In this document: piece after piece, positions 35,922-44,191 of the stretch
Position numbering within the stretch: the first letter of the stretch is position 1
Layout: each line of letters opens with the position of its first letter
Assembly: GCF_001423905.1 (NCBI RefSeq)
Contig: NZ_LMPQ01000010.1
Location: 706,315-770,314 of the forward strand
Source of the DNA: Frigoribacterium sp. Leaf186
Lineage (GTDB): Bacteria; Actinomycetota; Actinomycetes; Actinomycetales; Microbacteriaceae
Length of the DNA: 64,000 bases
Direction: 5' to 3'
Notes under the pieces: model-generated
The model's database searches: none
Told to the model about the DNA's origin: nothing
The model's input: only the letters and a program-made list of their open reading frames with translations
Position numbers and translations under genes: made by a program

Positions 35922-38036
35922 GCGACCACCCCCGGCCCGGACGACGTCCCCGTCCTCGAGCTCGCCGGGGTCGGCAGGTCGTTCGGCTCCGGGACGGGCA
36001 GCACGACCGCGCTGTCGTCGGTGACGCTGACGGTGCGGCCCGGCGAGTTCGTCGCCATCGTCGGGCCGTCGGGTGCCGGCAAGTCGACCCTGCTGAACAT
36101 CCTCGGGCTGCTCGACGTCGCCACCAGCGGCACCCACCGCTTGAACGGCGTCGACGTGCGCACCCTGCGCGAACGCGAGCGGAACGCGCTGCGGTCCGAC
36201 GTCATCGGGTTCGTCTTCCAGGACTCGCACGTCCTGCTCGACGAGTCGGCCGCCAGCAACGCCGCCCTCGGGCTGAAGATCCGGGGCGCGTCGCTCGCCG
36301 AACGCCGGACCGCCGTCACCTCGGCACTCGACGAGCTGGGCCTGCGGCACCGCGCCGGTGAGGACGCCCTCAACCTCTCGGGCGGAGAACGACAGCGCGT
36401 GGCCATCGCCCGGGCCATGGCCACCCGCCCCTCGCTGCTGCTGGCGGACGAGCCCACCGGCGCCCTCGACACCGTCAACTCGCAGAACATCATCGACCAC
36501 CTCACGGCCCTGAACGCGACCGGGGTCACGGTCGTGGTCATCACCCACGACACCACGGTCGCGGCGGCGGCGGGCCGGCGGCTGCAGCTCGTCGACGGCG
36601 TCCTCGACGACGGCAGCGGCCCGGACGAGGTCGGCGTCGACGAGGTCGGCCCCGGAGGCGCGGGCCACCTCGGAGGCGCGGGTCACCTCGGCGGTCTCGG
36701 CCTCGCCGGTCTCGGTGTCGACGGCGACGGCGACGGTGACGGTGACGGCGACCACGACGGCGGAGGCGACCGCGCCGGGACGTCGGGTGCCTCGGGCGCC
36801 GGCACCGCGCCTCCTCGTCCCGGGACGTCACGCGGCGCCCACTGGCGGCGCCTCGTCGACGAGGTGTTCGACGCGGTGTCGAGCCACAGCGGCCGCCCCG
36901 GGCGGACAGCCCTGCTGCTCGTGGCGTTCTTGCTGGGCACGGGCGGGCTGGTCTGCTCGCTCGGCATCAGCCAGAGCGCGGCGACGCAGGTGGCGGCCCG
37001 GCTGACCGCGGCGAGCCTCGACGAGGTCGTCGTCCGCACCTCGAGCGCCGAGGCCGCCGCCGACGGCTTCTACGACCGGACGAGCCCGGGCGGGGCGATC
37101 GCCGACGTCGAGGCCCTCGACGGGGTCGAGTTCGTCGGGTCGGTCGCGAGCATTCCCGCGGGCGAGGCGGGCCTGACGCTGCTGCCCGACGCCTCGGGGT
37201 CGCGCGACGCGTTCACCGGCGAGCTGCGCGTGGCGGACGCCGACTACCTGAGGACGCAGGGGGCCACCACCGCCCCGCGCACCGCCGCGACGCTGCTCGA
37301 CAACACGTGGGGTGGTGCCGTCGCCGTGGTCGGAGAGGACGCCGCGGCCGAGCTGGGCCTCGCCGGAGCGGGGCCCGGCAGCGTCGTCTGGCTGCACGGG
37401 ACGCCGATCGACGTCGTCGGGGTGCTCGACACGACGGGACGGGACCCGCTGCTCTCGGACTCCGTCGTCCTCTCGCGGGCCGCCGCGGGCGAGATGCGGC
37501 TCGAGGACCCGCACCTCGTCGTGCGGACCGTCTCGGGCTACCCCGCCCCGCTCGCCGACGCCATCCCGCTCGCCGTCGCACCGGGCGACCCGTCGTCGGT
37601 GCGGATCGAGACGGTCGCCGACCTCAGGTCGCTGCAGACCGGGGTGGCGACCGACCTCGGCACGCTCATCGCCCTCATCTCGTGGGTGCTGCTCGCCCTG
37701 GCCTCGCTCAGCGCCGCGACCGCGATGTACCTCTCGGTGCAGACCCGCGCCTCCGAGATCGCCCTGCGACGGGCCATCGGGGCGAGCCGGTCGTCGATCT
37801 GGCGGATCTTCACGCTCGAGGGCCTGATCGTCGGGGCGGCCGGCGGCGTCGCCGGCGGCGTCGTGGGTCTCTGCGGCGTGCTCGTCGTCTGCGCGGTGCA
37901 GCGGTGGACGCCCACGCTCGACATCCGCATCGTGGGGGTGGGGCTGGTGGCCGGATGCGTCACCGGGGTGCTGTCGGCCACCTACCCCGCGCTCGTCGCC
38001 GCCCGGGCGAACCCGGCCACCGCGATCCGCGGCTGA
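35868..38036 (+). CDS. MacB-like ABC transporter, ATPase-permease fusion
   Basis: 722 residues. The ATPase has Walker A GPSGAGKS at 66-73, the signature LSGGERQR at 170-177 and DEPTGALD near 194-201, as in the MacB/LolD group. An acidic Gly-rich linker with GDGDGDGDGD at about 285-295 joins it to the permease half: one helix near 355-375 (TALLLVAFLLGTGGLVCSLG), an extracytoplasmic domain, and three C-terminal helices of the FtsX type. With the adaptor gene it should form a MacAB-like mechanotransmission exporter, perhaps for the crystallin-like protein, for a wall component, or for drug efflux. Confidence 0.88.
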   Translation: MTTGRVVTTGRVVTTGRVATTPGPDDVPVLELAGVGRSFGSGTGSTTALSSVTLTVRPGEFVAIVGPSGAGKSTLLNILGLLDVATSGTHRLNGVDVRTLRERERNALRSDVIGFVFQDSHVLLDESAASNAALGLKIRGASLAERRTAVTSALDELGLRHRAGEDALNLSGGERQRVAIARAMATRPSLLLADEPTGALDTVNSQNIIDHLTALNATGVTVVVITHDTTVAAAAGRRLQLVDGVLDDGSGPDEVGVDEVGPGGAGHLGGAGHLGGLGLAGLGVDGDGDGDGDGDHDGGGDRAGTSGASGAGTAPPRPGTSRGAHWRRLVDEVFDAVSSHSGRPGRTALLLVAFLLGTGGLVCSLGISQSAATQVAARLTAASLDEVVVRTSSAEAAADGFYDRTSPGGAIADVEALDGVEFVGSVASIPAGEAGLTLLPDASGSRDAFTGELRVADADYLRTQGATTAPRTAATLLDNTWGGAVAVVGEDAAAELGLAGAGPGSVVWLHGTPIDVVGVLDTTGRDPLLSDSVVLSRAAAGEMRLEDPHLVVRTVSGYPAPLADAIPLAVAPGDPSSVRIETVADLRSLQTGVATDLGTLIALISWVLLALASLSAATAMYLSVQTRASEIALRRAIGASRSSIWRIFTLEGLIVGAAGGVAGGVVGLCGVLVVCAVQRWTPTLDIRIVGVGLVAGCVTGVLSATYPALVAARANPATAIRG

Positions 38037-38171
38037 GCGTCCCCGATCGCCCGGGCGGACCGGCGACCGCGCATCGCGATCGACCGTCCCCGTCCGCCCG
38101 GGCGTCGGCCCCCGAACTGGAGGCCCGCGGCACGGCTGGCACCGCAGGCTCCTTCTTCCTCGAACCATATG

Positions 38172-38192
38172 ATACCCACGACAATGTTTGTT
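38172..38192. promoter_or_regulatory. Possible autoregulatory element upstream of afsA
   Basis: The segment ATAC-n-CAC...TTTGTT partly fits the AREs bound by ArpA/ScbR receptors (AWACnWAC, then CGGTTTKTT). It lies 50 nt before the afsA start, in an unusually AT-rich patch. Match is imperfect. Confidence 0.35.
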
Positions 38193-38241
38193 TCGAGCCG
38201 TGGGGGCTGTGTCGCTCGATGCGGAGACGTGGGGGATAGAG

Positions 38242-39192
38242 ATGCCGGGAAGTCCAGTGCACGCGGGGGTGGCCGCGGACGTGGCGGACGTGACGGTGGG
38301 CGGGGCCGTGGGCCAGGCGGTGGGCGGGGCCCTGGGCCGGGCCGCGACCATGGACGTGGAGCCGATCGACCGACGACTGGTGCATCGGGTCGCGATGTCC
38401 GAGGTGTACCTGACGGGTTCGGGCGTCCTGGGGCCGGACGACTACACCGTCCACGCCCAGTGGCCCCGCCGTCACCACTTCTTCAGCCCGGAACGCCGCG
38501 GCGGCGACCTCGTCCTCGCGGCCGAGACGCTGCGCCAGGCCGTGATCCTGACGGCGCACCGCTACTACGACGTGCCCCTCGACCACGCGTTCTCGATGCG
38601 CGGCCTGTCGGTCGAGCTGACGGGGGCCGGAGGCGGTCACGCGCTGGTGCCCACCGAGATCGACATCCGCGTCGGCATCGACGGCGTCCGATCCGGTTCA
38701 CGCGGGGTGACGTCGTTCCGGGCGCACCTGACCTTCGTGCACGAGGGAGTCGTCGTCGCTCGCGGCACGGGCGACCTGCAGGTTCTCGACAGTCGCCTCT
38801 ACGCCCGGATGCGCCCCACGGCGGTGCGCTCGGACGCCCTGGCCCCGAGCTCGCCGATGCGTCGCGGGGTGCGTCTCGTGCCCGTCGCGTCCGGCACCCG
38901 ACCGACCTGGCTCGTGGACATGGACCTCGAGCACCCGGTCTTCTTCGACCACCCCCTGGACCACGTGCCGGGGATGCTCGTGATCGAGGCCGCCCGGCAG
39001 GCGGTGGACGCCGTCCGTGGGGAGTCGGGCCTCTCGTCGTCGTCCTTCGAGGGGACCTTCCTGTCGTACCTCGAGCTGGACCGGCCCGTCCTCGTCAGCC
39101 ACGTCCCGGGCGACGGGGCGGGCCCGCCCGACGACGTGCTGCTGGCCGTGCACCAGGACGACCGGCTCGCGGCCGAGCTGCGCCTGCGGTGA
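38242..39192 (+). CDS. AfsA-like gamma-butyrolactone biosynthesis protein
   Basis: 316 residues with two AfsA hot-dog repeats. The first shows LVHR at 46-49, AQWPRRHHF near 72-80 and ETLRQ at 95-99; the second shows HPVFFDHPLDHVPGM ending at 245 and then IEAARQA. These are the signature blocks of AfsA/ScbA, which condense a beta-ketoacyl chain with dihydroxyacetone phosphate to make the A-factor skeleton. ATG 38242 has GGGGGA 5-6 nt upstream. A low-complexity V/A/G stretch of about 35 residues precedes the domain. It converges with a receptor gene of the ArpA type. Confidence 0.88.
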   Translation: MPGSPVHAGVAADVADVTVGGAVGQAVGGALGRAATMDVEPIDRRLVHRVAMSEVYLTGSGVLGPDDYTVHAQWPRRHHFFSPERRGGDLVLAAETLRQAVILTAHRYYDVPLDHAFSMRGLSVELTGAGGGHALVPTEIDIRVGIDGVRSGSRGVTSFRAHLTFVHEGVVVARGTGDLQVLDSRLYARMRPTAVRSDALAPSSPMRRGVRLVPVASGTRPTWLVDMDLEHPVFFDHPLDHVPGMLVIEAARQAVDAVRGESGLSSSSFEGTFLSYLELDRPVLVSHVPGDGAGPPDDVLLAVHQDDRLAAELRLR

Positions 39193-39203
39193 CGGCCGGG
39201 GCC

Positions 39204-39848
39204 CTACTCGCCGGCCGAGCGGGCGAGCGCGGCGAGGCGCTCGATCTCGCCCTCGGGCGGTGCGTCGAGGACGAGGGGCAGCTGCAGCAGCCACATCTCT
39301 TCGAGGCGGTCGACGAAGTCGGCCCAGCCGGTCAGCGACCTCGACACGACCTGCACCCCCGTGAAGGCCGAGATGACGTACCGGGCCATGGCGTGGAGGT
39401 CGAGGTCGGCCTTGAGCTGCCCCTGGGCGGCGGCCCCCCGCAGGAAGTGCTCGGTGCTCTCGATCCAGTCGAGGTACGGCCCGCGCGAGTGGTCGGGGAA
39501 CAGCTGCCCCGACTCGGTCGTGAGCCGCAACCCGCCCTGCACGACCGGCTCGCTGCGGATCTGTCGGGCGAGTTCACCCGACAGCAGGATCAGGGCGTCG
39601 AGGCTCGGCAGGTCGTCGCCGGCGAAGCGCCCGGCGGCACGCATCGACAACTCGTGCTGCTGGCGGATGACCTCGTGGGCCAGGTCGAGCTTGGAGTCGA
39701 AGTGGAAGTAGAGCGCGCCCTGCGTCACGCCCGCGTGGGCGATGACGTCCTGCAGGGTGGCGGTCGCGTAGCTGACCTCGCCGAACACGATGCCGGCGCC
39801 CTGGACGATCGCCTCGCGAGTGGCTATTGCCCGAGCCTGCCTGGCCAT
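39204..39848 (-). CDS. ArpA/ScbR-like gamma-butyrolactone receptor (TetR family)
   Basis: 214 residues. The N-terminus MARQARAIATREAIVQGAG and the HTH ATLQDVIAHAGVTQGALYFHF closely follow the ScbR/ArpA subgroup rather than general TetR proteins. The C-terminal ligand domain includes a tryptophan in the SLTGWADFVDRL region, as in butyrolactone receptors. ATG 39848 is preceded by GAAGGAG; the longer frame is the promoter of the divergent gene. It likely represses afsA, itself or the reductase until the ligand binds. Confidence 0.87.
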   Translation of the reverse strand: MARQARAIATREAIVQGAGIVFGEVSYATATLQDVIAHAGVTQGALYFHFDSKLDLAHEVIRQQHELSMRAAGRFAGDDLPSLDALILLSGELARQIRSEPVVQGGLRLTTESGQLFPDHSRGPYLDWIESTEHFLRGAAAQGQLKADLDLHAMARYVISAFTGVQVVSRSLTGWADFVDRLEEMWLLQLPLVLDAPPEGEIERLAALARSAGE

Positions 39849-39909
39849 TGCGCTCCTTCGTGGCCACGGTCTACCCGCACCGGCTCGATCTCGTAGCCAG
39901 GAGGACGAC

Positions 39910-40827
39910 GTGGACAACGGCATTCTACTGACCGGGGCGACCGGGTTCGTCGGCAGCGGCGTGCTGCGGTCGCTCACCCCGGACGAGCGTGCCCGGACGA
40001 CCGTGCTGGTCCGCAGCGCGGTCGGCGTCCCGCCCGTCGGCAGGACGGTGGTCGGCGACCTGCGCGACCCTCGGGCGCTCGGACGGGCCCTCGACGGCGT
40101 CGCGACCGTCGTCCACGCCGCCTCGTACGTCGGCTACGACACCGACCTCTGCACCGAGGTGAACGTCCGTGGCACGCGCGACGTGGTCGACGGCGCGACC
40201 TCGAGAGGGGTGTCCCGCCTGGTCTACCTCAGCACCGCGGCCGTCCTGGGTGCCGGCCCGCACCGGGGCGCAGGGACGCCCCAGGGGCCCGTGTCCGTGC
40301 TGAGCGCCAGCAGGCGGCTCGCCGAGCAGGTGGTCGAGGCGGCCGGCGGCCTCTCGGTGCGTCCCGCCCTGGTCGTGGGCGCCGGCGACCGGTGGGTGGT
40401 GCCGACGATCCGGCGAGCGACCCTCGAGCTCGGCGCGACGATCGACCAGGGGCGGGCGCTCAAGTCCGTCGTCCATGTCGACGACCTGGGGGCCCTCGTC
40501 GCCGCGCTGTCGCGGCGGGCGGACGCCAGCCCCCCGGGCTCGCCGCCGAGCGTGATCGCCGCCCTGCCCCGGCCGACGAGCGTGTCGGACCTGCTCGCCC
40601 TGCTCGTCCGTCACGGGCTCGTCGACGCGATGCCCACCGCGAGCCTGACGCTGGCCGAGGCGGAGGCCGCCCTGGCACCCGAGGGCCGAGAGCTCGTGCG
40701 CAGCGTGTCCCGCGACTACCATCTCGCGCCCGCCGACGCCTGGGACGCGGCCGGCCTCACGCCGCCCGAGGCCCTCGCGTTCACCCCGCGGGACGTCGAG
40801 CACTACCGCCGCCTCGCCCGGGCCTGA
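39910..40827 (+). CDS. NAD-dependent epimerase/reductase of the butyrolactone cassette
   Basis: 305-residue extended SDR protein. LLTGATGFVGSGVL at the N-terminus binds the dinucleotide; STAAV and the later YxxxK region are degenerate (SRRLAE in place of the usual YxxxK), so the catalytic tyrosine is not obvious. GTG 39910 has AGGAGG at 39899-39904. Such genes commonly sit beside afsA and arpA homologues in streptomycetes and are thought to act on the butyrolactone precursor or side chain. Divergent from the receptor by 61 nt, so direct control by it is likely. Confidence 0.78.
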   Translation: MDNGILLTGATGFVGSGVLRSLTPDERARTTVLVRSAVGVPPVGRTVVGDLRDPRALGRALDGVATVVHAASYVGYDTDLCTEVNVRGTRDVVDGATSRGVSRLVYLSTAAVLGAGPHRGAGTPQGPVSVLSASRRLAEQVVEAAGGLSVRPALVVGAGDRWVVPTIRRATLELGATIDQGRALKSVVHVDDLGALVAALSRRADASPPGSPPSVIAALPRPTSVSDLLALLVRHGLVDAMPTASLTLAEAEAALAPEGRELVRSVSRDYHLAPADAWDAAGLTPPEALAFTPRDVEHYRRLARA

Positions 40828-40843
40828 GGCCGGGGGACCAAGG

Positions 40844-40887
40844 GACCGCAGGAGGCGCGGGTCACGTGACCCGCGCCTCCTGCGGTC
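40844..40887. terminator. 44-bp perfect palindrome, bidirectional terminator
   Basis: Two 22-nt arms meet at CACGTG without any mismatch; the arms contain facing copies of GGAGGCGCGGGTC. It lies between the convergent epimerase and aquaporin genes. Confidence 0.8.
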
Positions 40888-40914
40888 GTCGCGGTGGCGG
40901 TGCGACCCGACGGG

Positions 40915-41697
40915 TCAGCCGCGGCGGCGGAGGGCGCGGTGCGCGAGGCCGGCGACGGCGGCGCCGACCAGGGGTGCCACGAAGAAGACCCAGAGCTGCG
41001 CGAGGGCGTCGGGGCCGCCGTAGAGGGCTGCCGCGAACGAGCGGGCCGGGTTCACCGACGTGTTGCTCACCGGGATGCTGATCAGGTGGATCAGCGTCAG
41101 CGTGAGTCCGATCGCGAGCGGCGCCAGCGCCTTGTACTCGTTCTTCGCGGTCACCGAGAGGATGACTCCGACGAAGACGGCGGTCAGCACGATCTCGGTG
41201 ACGAGCACGGCTCCGAGGCCGAACCCACCGGGCGACGAGGCGCCGAAGCCGTTCGACGCGAAGCCCGAGTCACGGGCCGCCGCGAGGTAGCCGGCGGGGC
41301 CGTCGGCGGCGACGAGTGCGACGACGCTCGACCCGGCGGCGGCACCGACGAGCTGCGCGACGACGTAACCGGGCACGCTCGACCACGGGGTGCGACCGGC
41401 CAGGGCGAAGCCGACCGTCACGGCCGGGTTGAAGTGGCCGCCCGAGATGTGGCCGACGGCGTAGATGCCCGCCATGACGCTCAGCCCGAACGCGAAGGCC
41501 ACGCCGAGGAAGCCCACGCCGAGCACGTTGCCCTCGTCGGGGAAGGACGAGGCGAAGACGGCCGTGCCGACGCCGCCGAGCACGAGGAGGAACGCACCGA
41601 ACGCCTCGGAGGCGTAGCGCGCGAGCGGCGTGTACGTCTCGGCGTGGTGGGTGCGCTGTTCTTTGGTGGTCCGGCTGGCGGAGGGGGTGCGGGGCAT
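40915..41697 (-). CDS. aqpZ: Aquaporin Z-type water channel
   Basis: 260 residues, six helices, and the two NPA loops: NPAVT at 90-94 and NPARS at 216-220. GGHFNPAV and the Cys-less, small-residue pore lining suggest a water-selective AqpZ rather than a glycerol facilitator. The N-terminal 25 residues are polar. Monocistronic, closed by the palindromic terminator. Confidence 0.92.
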   Translation of the reverse strand: MPRTPSASRTTKEQRTHHAETYTPLARYASEAFGAFLLVLGGVGTAVFASSFPDEGNVLGVGFLGVAFAFGLSVMAGIYAVGHISGGHFNPAVTVGFALAGRTPWSSVPGYVVAQLVGAAAGSSVVALVAADGPAGYLAAARDSGFASNGFGASSPGGFGLGAVLVTEIVLTAVFVGVILSVTAKNEYKALAPLAIGLTLTLIHLISIPVSNTSVNPARSFAAALYGGPDALAQLWVFFVAPLVGAAVAGLAHRALRRRG

Positions 41698-41745
41698 GGC
41701 GGTTCTCTCGTGTGTGGTGGGTGTCGTGAGTGTCGGGGAGACGGG

Positions 41746-42144
41746 CTAGTCGTCGGACGAGGTGAGGTTCTTCACCGTGTCGACGGGGACCGGCGGCACG
41801 CCTCGCTTGACGCCGCGGAGGCCCGCGGCGACGAGCACCGCGGTGACGACGGCGAAGACGGCGAAGACGATCAGGGCGGCGGCCCAGAGGGGCACGGCCA
41901 GGGCGAGCAGGGCGACGGCGGTGCCGGCCAGGAGGATCACGGTCACGATCGCGAGGACTGCCCCGACGGCGAGCATCACGACGCCCGATCGCGCGTCGCG
42001 GGCGCGGCCGGCGATCTCGTCGCGTGCGGAACTCAGCTCGGCACGGACGGCCTTGACGAAGGGCTCGATGGCCCGGGTGCCCAGCTGGTCGCGGAACCGA
42101 CCGGCGAATCCGGCCTCGCCCTGCTTCTCGTCGGCTGTGCTCAT
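41746..42144 (-). CDS. Actinobacterial Holin-X-like membrane protein
   Basis: 132 residues: an amphipathic charged N-terminus (AVRAELSSARDEIAGRARDA), two hydrophobic helices (VVMLAVGAVLAIVTVILLAG and LAVPLWAAALIVFAVFAVVT) and a tail PPVPVDTVKNLTSSDD. This is the layout of the putative holin superfamily (PF07332) found in chromosomes without prophage. ATG 42144 has AAGGA upstream. No phage genes are near, so it is probably an envelope protein. Confidence 0.75.
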   Translation of the reverse strand: MSTADEKQGEAGFAGRFRDQLGTRAIEPFVKAVRAELSSARDEIAGRARDARSGVVMLAVGAVLAIVTVILLAGTAVALLALAVPLWAAALIVFAVFAVVTAVLVAAGLRGVKRGVPPVPVDTVKNLTSSDD

Positions 42145-42334
42145 GGTGGTCCTTCTCTCGCTGAGGCCACTCGGGGCGGTGGCCGGGGATCGCTGTGCCG
42201 CGATGCGGACACACCATTCGGACGCGGCGGGCACCCCCGTCGTCACCGACCCCCAGCCGGCGTCCAGCCATCGCGCGCCGGGCACTCGCGAATCGGCCAG
42301 TCGGGGGACAGCGCGAGGCGTCAGGCGCCGCGGG

Positions 42335-44191
42335 TCAGTCGGCGAGGCGGCCGCGGAGCTCGATGGCGATCTCGGAGGCGTCGAGGTTGGCGAGGGCGTC
42401 CGCGAGGACGTCGGCGTCGAACAGGCCGTTGTCGCGGGCGTCGAGCAGGGCCTCGCGTTGAGCCGCGAGCATCGCCAGGGTGTGGGCCATCGAGGCGTCG
42501 AAGCCCTCTTTCGAGCGGTCCGCCGTGCGGGGGTCGGGGCCGGGCACCGCGTCGGCGCTCTTCCGCATCAGCTCGAAGATCTTGGTGCGCTCGGACTCGT
42601 TCTGCGCGTGCTCCGCGGCCTCGTCGACGGGCGGCGAGAGGCGCCGCAGCAGCGGGCCGATCGTGCCGCCCTGCAGCAGCAGCGACAGCGCCGCCACCGC
42701 GAACGCGATCAACACCAGCACCGGGCGCTGCGGGGTGTCCTCTGGCAGGGTCTGCGCCGCCGCGACCGTCACCGCCCCGCGCATGCCCGCCCAGACGACC
42801 GCCGTGCCGTCGCGCCAGCCGAGCGGCTGCCGCAGGAAGTACTCGATGTCGGCCAGGCCCTGCGTCACGCGCCTCGTGAACTGGTCGAGCGTGCGCTGCG
42901 AGGGGGTGCGCGCGGTGCGGGTGCGCGGGGCCCGGGTGCGCGGGGTGTGGTCACCTTGCGAACCGCGGCGGGACCCGCGGCGCGGGGTGCGAGGCGACCC
43001 GTCGACCGGCGCGACCTGCTCGTCGTCGTCAGCCGCGCCTCCTCGGGTCGTGTCGTCGGCGACGCCGGCCTCGAGCTGCTGGGGGGCTCCTCGACCCCGC
43101 CGGTTGAGCTCGGCGAACGAACCGCCGGCGCCCTCGGCCTGGATCTGCTCCTTCATGCTCTGCACCCGCGGCTGCATCGCCTCGGCGTGGCGGGCGCGCG
43201 CCGACAGCACCCGCAGCAGCGGCGCGACGTACGCCGCCCGCACGACGATCGTCAGCACCAGCGCGCCGACCGCGATCAGCAGGGCCGGCAGCACCCCGGC
43301 GTGGTCCTTTTGCACGTCGATGATGATCGACCTGATCTGCAACCCCATGGTGAGGAAGACCGCGCCCTCGAGCACCAGCTCGACCGTCCGCCAGTTCTGC
43401 GAGTCGGACAGCCGGTTCTGCGGCGACAGCTCGCGCGGTGCCCGGAACCCCGTCACCAGGCCGGCGACCACCGCCGCGACCAGGCCCGACGCACCCACGG
43501 CGCTCGCCGGCAGCGACGCGACGAACGGCACCGCGAACGAGATCACCGTGTTGACCGTCGAGTCGGTCACCCTCCGCCGGACGGCCAGGTTGGCCGCGCC
43601 GACGACCAGCCCGATCACCAGCGCGACGACGACCGAGTAGGCGAACGTGCCGAGCGCGCCCCAGAACGAGAAGGAGGCGGCGGTCGCCACGATCGCGGTG
43701 CGCAACAGCACCAGCGCGGTCGCGTCGTTGAGCAGGCTCTCGCCGTCGAGCATGGCGACGACCCGCTTCGACACCGACGTCTGCTTGACGATCGACGTCG
43801 CGACCGCGTCGGTCGGGCTGATCACGGCACCGAGCGCGACGCCCCAGGCGAACCCCAGGTCGGGCAGGACGAGCTGGAAGAACACGCCGAGCACCAGCGC
43901 CGTCGCCACGACCAGCACCACCGACAGGCCGCTGATCGCCCCGAACTCGCGCCGGAAGTTCATCGCCGGCATCGAGACCGCCGACGAGTAGAGCAGCGGC
44001 GGCAGCACGCCCGCGAGGATCAGCTCGGGGTCGATCTCGACCGACGCGAACACCGGCAAGAAGCTCGCCGCGACCCCGACGGCCACGAGCAGCAGGGGAG
44101 CGGCCACGCCGAGCCGCGGGCCGACGACCGTCGCCGCCGCGATCACCACGAAGCCCGTGACGAGCAGGACGAGCAGCTCGGCGATCTCCAT
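42335..44191 (-). CDS. CPA1-family Na+/H+ antiporter
   Basis: 618 residues. The conserved ion-binding stretch ISPTDAVATSIVK and GESLLNDATALVLL mark the CPA1/NhaP group. About 12 helices are split by a ~130-residue cytoplasmic insert rich in Arg, Thr and Gly (TPRRGSRRGSQG, TRAPRTRTARTPS) and the C-terminus is a ~120-residue charged regulatory tail. ATG 44191 overlaps the upstream gene's TGA by one base (TGATG), so translation is coupled. Imports protons and expels sodium for pH and salt balance. Confidence 0.88.
   Translation of the reverse strand: MEIAELLVLLVTGFVVIAAATVVGPRLGVAAPLLLVAVGVAASFLPVFASVEIDPELILAGVLPPLLYSSAVSMPAMNFRREFGAISGLSVVLVVATALVLGVFFQLVLPDLGFAWGVALGAVISPTDAVATSIVKQTSVSKRVVAMLDGESLLNDATALVLLRTAIVATAASFSFWGALGTFAYSVVVALVIGLVVGAANLAVRRRVTDSTVNTVISFAVPFVASLPASAVGASGLVAAVVAGLVTGFRAPRELSPQNRLSDSQNWRTVELVLEGAVFLTMGLQIRSIIIDVQKDHAGVLPALLIAVGALVLTIVVRAAYVAPLLRVLSARARHAEAMQPRVQSMKEQIQAEGAGGSFAELNRRGRGAPQQLEAGVADDTTRGGAADDDEQVAPVDGSPRTPRRGSRRGSQGDHTPRTRAPRTRTARTPSQRTLDQFTRRVTQGLADIEYFLRQPLGWRDGTAVVWAGMRGAVTVAAAQTLPEDTPQRPVLVLIAFAVAALSLLLQGGTIGPLLRRLSPPVDEAAEHAQNESERTKIFELMRKSADAVPGPDPRTADRSKEGFDASMAHTLAMLAAQREALLDARDNGLFDADVLADALANLDASEIAIELRGRLAD

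Noticed and set aside
41746..42144. Holin as a sign of prophage
   Set aside because: No other phage genes are near; this family is common in actinobacterial chromosomes.
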